Assembly: GCA_013054445.1 (NCBI GenBank)
Contig: JAAMPI010000815.1
Location: 1-25,129, forward strand
Source of the DNA: Cudoniella acicularis
Lineage: Eukaryota; Ascomycota; Leotiomycetes; Helotiales; Helotiaceae
DNA length: 25,129 nucleotides
Direction: 5' to 3'
Part shown: piece after piece, positions 19,718 to 25,129 of the stretch
Numbering within the stretch: the first letter of the stretch is position 1
Layout of the letters: every line of letters starts with the position of its first letter
Position numbers and translations under genes: made by a program
The notes under the pieces: model-generated
Told to the model about the DNA's origin: nothing
Database searches by the model: none
What the model saw: only the letters and a program-made list of their open reading frames with translations

Positions 19718-20082
19718 TGAAAGCCTATTTAATGAACAGGTTCGGTGAAGCAGGCATGGATCATACGGTCATCGAATTCCTTTCAATTTCGACCTGAGGC
19801 AGGATTGAGAGACTAGTCACACGGGCGGAATATTGGGTGGTCAAAAGTGACGATATAAGTTGGAAGCCAGGGACACACCCGCGATCGCAAAAATAACATC
19901 CTACATCTGGGCGTCCCGGGGCGCTGGGAAGCGGGTTATCTTGGGACAAGATTCATTGAGCATTTCCGACGTGGGCGCACCCCTTTCTGAATGGGCAAGA
20001 CGATTGGAGTAGCCTTGACGCGTCTTCGAATCTGACCGGAGCCCCGAATCGACGCCTCCCACATGTGTTTGAACAACCATGT

Positions 20083-20120
20083 TGAGCCCGCTGAGCCCGC
20101 TGAGCGCCCTCTGAGCCCTC
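20083..20120 (+). repeat. Short imperfect tandem repeat of TGAGCCCGC
   Basis: Two exact 9-bp units at 20083-20100 are followed by TGAGCGCCCTC and TGAGCCCTC, degenerate copies. Probably replication slippage; no function visible. Confidence 0.7.
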
Positions 20121-20935
20121 TTCGACTTTTGCCAATGAAAACTTGCCAGACTTTGAGCCCTGCATGGGTGTGTGACTTCGGACTTCACGTTGTTGCATGG
20201 CGCAGCTAAGCGAATTGTCAGCGGCAAACGATTCTCCATCCAAGGCAGCCACCAGACTTTTGATTTAAAGAGACTTGTTTCTCTCATAAAACATTCCTTT
20301 TCCAGAGAAAAAATTCCAGCTCTAGGCCCAGAGCCATATTCCTCATAGAGGATCGGAATGTGCAGCCATAGCTCAGTGTTTGCGTTCTTTCACAAGACCT
20401 TTTCCCACCGCCAAACACCACTGGAAATACGGAGTCGAGTAAAGTGCATCACAATCGGAACACCAGGAGATTACCGAAGAAAGCATGTTTGTGGGGTACG
20501 GTCTTCGCAGGGAGTCGTATTGATGTGAGGAAATATTCGTGAGGTTCGATGATTGATTGATTGAAGTCGATTTCCTCGAGGACCATTAAAACTGAATTTA
20601 TAAACCTGTGTGTGCAGTAAATTAGTTAAGCCCTAGTCCTGCCCACATAGCGTTTGATTTCCAGCTAGAAGTGGCGACGATATAGCCTTCCGATCACGAC
20701 CACAAACTGATCGCTCGCGACTGGCGATGAGAGAAATAGGCAGCCAGAAATTCGCCATTGACAGACCGAGTACGCGTCGTGTTGGCAGAAGGAGGGCTGA
20801 TGGCCCGGCCAATGAAGAAACGAAGAGGGGTAATGTACGTTGATATGTTTAGCGCCAAGAATCCCTTTGAGGAAGGAGCATGCGTGCTTTGAGGCGCAAT
20901 GGGGTTGGTCTCAAATTCACGTGTTCGCTTAAACT

Positions 20936-21066
20936 CAGGGGAGTGGAGGTCCGGCGTAATACCCGTACCCGCATGTTTACGCCCGAGCCGGTAGATGACC
21001 CGGATCCCGGGTAGGTTATCCCGGTCCCAATCCAGACCACAACCCATAACAATCCAACCAATCCCC
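20936..21066. mobile_element. Possible hAT-type non-autonomous relic
   Basis: The ends CAGGGGAGTGG (left) and CCAATCCCCTA (right, reverse complement TAGGGGATTGG) match at most positions. The interior has repeated TACCCG and CCCGG motifs (ATACCCGTACCCGC, GATCCCGGGTAGG), resembling the GTACCCG motifs of the element at 11573-11785. No target-site duplication was found, so this is tentative. Confidence 0.3.
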
Positions 21067-21378
21067 TAAAACCAAACCAAAAAAAACCCCTCCCTTCCTT
21101 AGCAGAAGATGTCCGCGTAGTGCACAGCACAACTGCTAATGTAAAGTGTTCAGCTGGATTTCGGCTTTTCAAGAGGTGGGACGCTTTGAAAATTGAATAG
21201 AAAACGTGATAGAAGGATAGAAGTTAAACTTCTAAATTAAGTTCACTCCTGATATCGACATTTTCTCAAAATCTAGACCCATTTGACCCGAAATATAACA
21301 CGGCGATATCAAACGGTAACGTTCATCACGACCAGAAACCCGGCGCAACAAAAAGGGGAGAATATTCCCATAGAGAAG

Positions 21379-22699
21379 TCATATTTCATCGCCAACTTGG
21401 GGGCGAGTATCGGCTGCTATGATGCCAATCATGCCAGTTTCGGTGCTGGACATTTGGCAGCCGTGGACCCTGGGAAAGAGAGAGCGCTCGACGTCAAAGT
21501 TTAGTAAGGCCTCTCGAAATAAAGGTTCGATCCAGTCTTTGGAACGATTAGAAATTCTATTGGAATAGCCTGTCCGCCATGCATCATATGCTTCCCGCAA
21601 TATTATGTCGTCCCATTTTGAAGTCTCGAAGTCTCTCAAGAGGGCCTCCACGAAGCGCGGCTTGTTTTTGTCATCTGGTGTTGGCGAGAACGATTGTTCC
21701 CAATCAGTTATGATTTCCAATAGCCTGGGCTTTAGGTTCGTGTAGTATTGGAGGTTGGTCACTGCGTCTCCAGCGCGGCCAAGAAAAGTGATATGATCAA
21801 TACGATATCCGTCAATCGAGAGTGTTGAGCGATTGTCAGATATTCCCAAGCTAATACAATGTTCCAGCCTCCTTGCCTTCGCGATATTCAACAAATTATT
21901 CCAATATTTCCTTTTCGAAATGTGACTGAATATCCAAAGCGTTTTATCTTGACCAAATGGCCGACGAAGGTCGGGGACCCAAGACGGCAGATCCCCAGAT
22001 CCTCTTGCGGAATCAGCACATACGCTGAATATATCCAGCGTATTGGTGCGTCGGATCCTCTTTTCGGCCCAGGTTCGATAGACTTGCTCCACGGGAATCG
22101 AGTAACCAATTTCGACGTCCTCATTATCTTCAGTTACCCCGAGAATGGCATAAAGTCTGTCTCTCGGATCCGAGAATTTTGCGTTTTGGGTGTTGTGCAG
22201 AATTGTTAAGATGTTTTCCTTGTCGAGGTTGAGCATGAAATCCATGGCCACCTGGGTGATTCGGTGTGCTCCCATCAAAGGCAAGATTTTGACAATATGT
22301 GGTGGCAGTATGGCTTTTCCAGGTCGTAAGATTAACTTTGCTGCATTCTCAAGAGCTATCCAGTGTAGTCGAGTCCTCCCCCATAAAACATCTGCTCGGC
22401 GAGAGACTGCGAGTTCCTGTATGATCTAGAGACGCTCAAACCATGGCCTGTTGAGCAGTTTTGGTAACTGTGCCCAGGTTTGGAGTAACGAAGAAAGGTT
22501 CGTCGTTGAGTTGAATCAGGACCTTGTATGCTGCATCACCCCAAGTGTACGACACAACTTGATAAGATGGAGGACCACGTGGAAGGCCAGTGGCGTAAAT
22601 ATTGCATTTCAAGCCGTCACTCTGCCTTCTGGGCTCGATAGTGATAAGCCTCAGATCCGAGGTTGCAGACTTCAAGGTTGTATACTGAAAGCTTTCCAT
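21379..22699 (-). pseudogene. HET-domain (heterokaryon incompatibility) pseudogene
   Basis: The ATG at 22699 opens the start of a HET domain: FQYTTLKSATSDLRLI, PSYQVVSYTWGDAAYK, LNDEPFFVTPNL. In the family this leads to LWVDAICINQ and a WLG motif, but here about 100 residues are absent and the reading jumps, with a frame change at about 22444, to WFERL-stop-IIQELAVSRRADV. The stop (TAG, 22428-22426) sits where the family has the second Trp of W..R.W..QE, so TGG to TAG is likely. The rest is open to 21379 and typical of the region after HET: DPRDRLYAILGV, VYRTWAEKRI, LPSWVPDLRRPFG, SIDGYRIDHITFLG and a C-terminal part ending in GDEI. Intact HET proteins trigger cell death when genetically different hyphae fuse. 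This copy lacks the core of the domain and cannot make it. The C-terminal half could still be transcribed. Confidence 0.85.
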
Positions 22700-23365
22700 C
22701 CTTTTGAAGTTTCGCGGGCACGGATCCCTCGGTCGGTGCTGCAAACAGAATTGCCTTTGGAAGAGATGTGAAAGGCCAAGAGTATTTCAAGGCCGTGAAA
22801 CTTATGAAACCAGGCTGCTGTGATTATGGAGACACGGCCTTCACGAAATGCGCAAGGCGAATCGCTGATAAATGAATAGACTCCGAATTGGAGTATGTTC
22901 TGCCCGAGCTTCTGCACCCCCTGCCAGGTAGAATAGCAAGGCCGTGGTGTGAAGAGGTTCAGAACCCGTACTTGCGCGTTAACCTCGATGAAAAGAATAA
23001 GAGTACTACTCTACGGTTTTATTGGATGAACCCGATAAGAAATGACCAGAGACCCAATCGCAAATCCTCGTGACGGGAACCTCGTTGAGGCAGATTTGTT
23101 ACCAGAGAAGCTACAGCATAGCTAATGTCATCACAAAACCCCAAGCGTGTGAGCAGTGCTGCTCCAAGCACCTGTGTTGTGTGGTGTTGTGTTGATGAAT
23201 GGGTTTTTGGATTTGGGTGCGACACCGAAAAAGAAATCTGGGCTCTCTGCTCGCTAAAAGTGTTGAACTACATTTTCTCCACGCGTTCTCTCAATTGGAA
23301 GCCGCCAACAATTGGGTGCAGAGAAATCAAATTCTTTCCCTTTCTTGTTATATGTTTGACTCATA
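22700..23365. other. Divergent intergenic region upstream of the EBP-like gene
   Basis: It holds the 5' side of both the HET pseudogene (minus) and the EBP-like gene (plus). Short ORFs here have no domain. No repeat or RNA gene is visible. Confidence 0.5.
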
Positions 23366-24255
23366 ATGCATTCGTTTCTGCTCAGCGCCCTTGTTGGCAT
23401 CACAGGCGTAGCCGCCGAGGTCAACAAACCCACCACAGCTCCCTCAACACCAGCTCCACTCTCCGCCCTCGACCTCATCGACGCAACAACCATCATTTCT
23501 CTGCTCGCAGTCCTCGCAATCCTCGCAAGCTCCTATGCCTTGTCCCTCTGCGTCCTCGACGCTTCCACACCTACACGATTCCGCGTCCTCTTCATCTGGC
23601 ACGCCTTCGATTTCCTCATCCACACCATCTTCGAAGGCTCCTTTCTCTACAACTGCTTCTTTACCTCTATCCCTTTCGATCCCGCCGTGCACCATCCCGT
23701 GCTCCTTATGAACTTCCTGGGCACGAGTGATAAGCTGTTTGGAGCTGCGTATGCGGACAATTGGGCCTCGAAGCTATGGATGGTGTACGCGCAGGCGGAC
23801 AAGCGGTGGGCGGGCGCTGATCTGACGGTTGTGAGTTTGGAGTTGTTGACCGTCTTGGGTGCGGGACCGCTTGCGGCGTGGATATGTTATGGGATTGCGA
23901 AGAAAGATTGGAGAGTTAGTTTTTGGATGACGGTGTTGGCTACTGGGGAGATTTATGGAGGTAAGATTCTAGTTTTTGCTTGCTAAATACTGCTACACTT
24001 CGCAGAGGAACCATTGCTAACATTTCTGTAGGATTCATGACATTCGCTCCCGAATGGTTGACCGGCAACCAGAACCTCGACGGCAGTAACTTTATGTTCC
24101 TTTGGGTATACCTCGTCTTCTTCAACATGCTCTGGGTCTTCTTACCTCTATATGCGATGTGGGTTTCATATGACGACATGAAGAATGCATTTATGGTACG
24201 GAACAAGATTGCGAAAGCTCAATTGATGAAAGATGGGAGGCATAAGTCGAAATAA
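23366..24255 (+). CDS. EBP/EXPERA-family membrane protein (sterol-isomerase-like)
   Basis: Exons 23366-23960 and 24032-24255 flank a 71-nt intron (GTAAGA...GCTAACATTTCTGTAG) and encode 272 residues; the join restores Gly in EIYGGFMTF. After a short hydrophobic start and a Thr/Pro/Ala-rich stretch (20-35) come about four membrane helices: 43-64, 75-100, 153-178 and 220-246. The EXPERA/EBP pattern is visible: WHAFDFLIHTIFEGSF with His86 and Glu90 spaced H-x3-E, YAQADKRW (141-148), SLELLTVLGAGPLAAW with Glu159, and FFNMLWVFLP with Asn230. These correspond to the active-site His, Glu, Glu and Asn of emopamil-binding protein, a delta8-delta7 sterol isomerase of the ER. Yeast-type fungi use the unrelated Erg2 for that step, so in this organism the enzyme may serve another sterol or terpenoid substrate. 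The C-terminus is basic (KDGRHKSK), compatible with ER retention. No damage is seen. Confidence 0.85.
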
Positions 24256-25129
24256 TAACTCGAAAATGATCGAGATCCTCAGGGTACGGATATTTTTAGA
24301 GTCCAGAGGCGATATATACCATCTTGCGAAACTGTCTTGGCGTGTTTAACCTCTTGCGACCCAAGCAGTTACTCCACTTGGACTGTTGAGTCTACTTTAA
24401 TTTTAATATCTTGGAGAGTTCTGGGCTCTGGGAAAGAATCAAAAAGTTTATTCTTTTCGCGACGGAATATTTTGTCTTCTTGGGCTTTGGATATGGCGAG
24501 AGGAAAGTTCATTTTTTCATATTCATCCCAAAACTCCCCTCTTTTAGTGCTTGGCTTACTGCTTTTCCCCGTTATTGGATTCTTGTTGTCTCTTCACTTC
24601 TCTTCTTGGCTTGAGATCTAGGCCATGCTCTGCCAAGCCCAAGAAACACCCCGAGTTGGGTGAGAGGCTCTATCTATGACTGTGGGCAAGGAAACCTCCA
24701 AGATGATTGGGTTGTCCGTGTGAAATAAACACGATTTTCCTGTTTGGTCACTGACTACCATGGCATCGCGTGTCTCACACCCACTGCTCCATGTTGATCA
24801 CGAATTCCAAATCCTCTCCGCTAGCTGGGTGGCGAGACCCGACAATCATAAGTATCTTAAGACTAAGCAGCCAAGCAATCAGTTCTCATCAGGCGAGGTC
24901 TTTATGTTTCTCTCTGATGAATTACAAATAAATCAATGATCACCCCGAGAATAACAACCAGTCACATCCTTTGCTTATCTCTACCAACGTCATGCGAAAA
25001 GAGTACTTATGCATTCCAAGGTTGAGGTACCTCCGTACCTACTGTACATGAATGGATGACATGCCACTCGACGGCAAGGCATGATCTCACATCGTGGGGT
25101 ACAGATATTTGTGCAGTGAAAAAGTACGG
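24256..25129. other. Terminal intergenic stretch, nothing recognised
   Basis: Downstream of the EBP-like gene. An ORF at 24337-24621 is rich in Ser, Leu and Phe and has no domain or splice context; I treat it as chance. No tRNA, repeat or transposon end was seen up to the window end. Confidence 0.45.

Larger units (their letters stand above)
19718..21378. other. Long intergenic region with small repeats
   Basis: It lies upstream of the C2H2 gene and downstream of the HET pseudogene. Several open frames exist (19901-20287 and 20694-21172, minus strand), but their composition (Arg/Ser/Gly-rich, no domain) and lack of clear splice signals argue against genes. It contains a 9-bp tandem repeat TGAGCCCGC (20083-20120, imperfect further on) and a CCCGG-rich stretch at about 20936-21066. 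Confidence 0.45.

Noticed and set aside
20694..21172. Minus-strand ORFs of 117 and 107 codons
   Set aside because: They run through the CCCGG-rich repeat-like segment, have low-complexity composition and no domain.
21520..21535. tRNA B-box-like GGTTCGATCC
   Set aside because: It lies inside the HET pseudogene coding frame and no matching A box or cloverleaf was found nearby.
23125..23730. Plus-strand ORF of 201 codons
   Set aside because: It overlaps the first exon of the EBP-like gene in another frame and is Arg/His/Pro-rich, as expected of a shadow.
1..25129. CRISPR array or prokaryotic operon signals
   Set aside because: No spaced direct repeats were seen, and spliceosomal introns and gene families show the DNA is fungal nuclear.

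Overview
The window reads as nuclear DNA of a filamentous ascomycete (Pezizomycotina; a Leotiomycete is my guess, not shown). Genes carry short introns (52-134 nt) with GT...AG ends and CTAAC/CTGAC/TACTAAT-like branch sites. The protein families are fungal (spherulin-4, HET, NACHT/NLR relic, GH93, MYND/TPR). There are A+T-rich blocks and premature stops of the kind left by repeat-induced point mutation (RIP). One ambiguous base (n at 17943) points to a draft assembly.

Layout. 1-399: 3' end of an unidentified gene (+), followed by an NLR (NACHT protein) relic on the minus strand at 461-658. 2608-3705: membrane-anchored spherulin-4 family protein (+). 3970-4220: a MITE-like element with 31-bp terminal inverted repeats. 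4389-5056: TPR + MYND zinc-finger protein (+). 6033-6740: isoprenylcysteine carboxyl methyltransferase (ICMT)-like membrane protein (-). 7630-9023: GH93 exo-arabinanase-like secreted enzyme (-), with a one-base frameshift in a T8 run inside its signal peptide. 10080-12054: a sugar-transporter (MFS) pseudogene (+), transcribed divergently from the GH93 gene and interrupted by a 213-bp hAT-like MITE with an 8-bp target-site duplication. 12055-13776: A+T-rich, RIP-like block with an LTR-like relic and a 14-bp tandem repeat. 14017-14961: a gene of unknown family with two in-frame stops upstream of an intact 213-codon ORF (+). 15910-18390: an 807-residue protein with a trypsin-like serine-protease domain (-). 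18486-19717: C2H2 zinc-finger protein (-), starting just upstream of the protease gene. 21379-22699: a HET-domain pseudogene (-). 23366-24255: EBP/EXPERA-family membrane protein (+).

How they may work together. The GH93 enzyme and the divergent sugar transporter look like an arabinan-degradation and sugar-uptake pair, now decaying. The NLR relic, the HET pseudogene and possibly the trypsin-like/C2H2 pair belong to families found in fungal allorecognition and stress-response regions, so the window looks like a fast-evolving accessory segment with housekeeping-type genes (ICMT-like, EBP-like) between. The least explained intact gene is the trypsin-like protein. Three of the stop codons in the transporter and the one in the HET gene lie at conserved Trp or Gln positions, as CpA-to-TpA transitions would produce.
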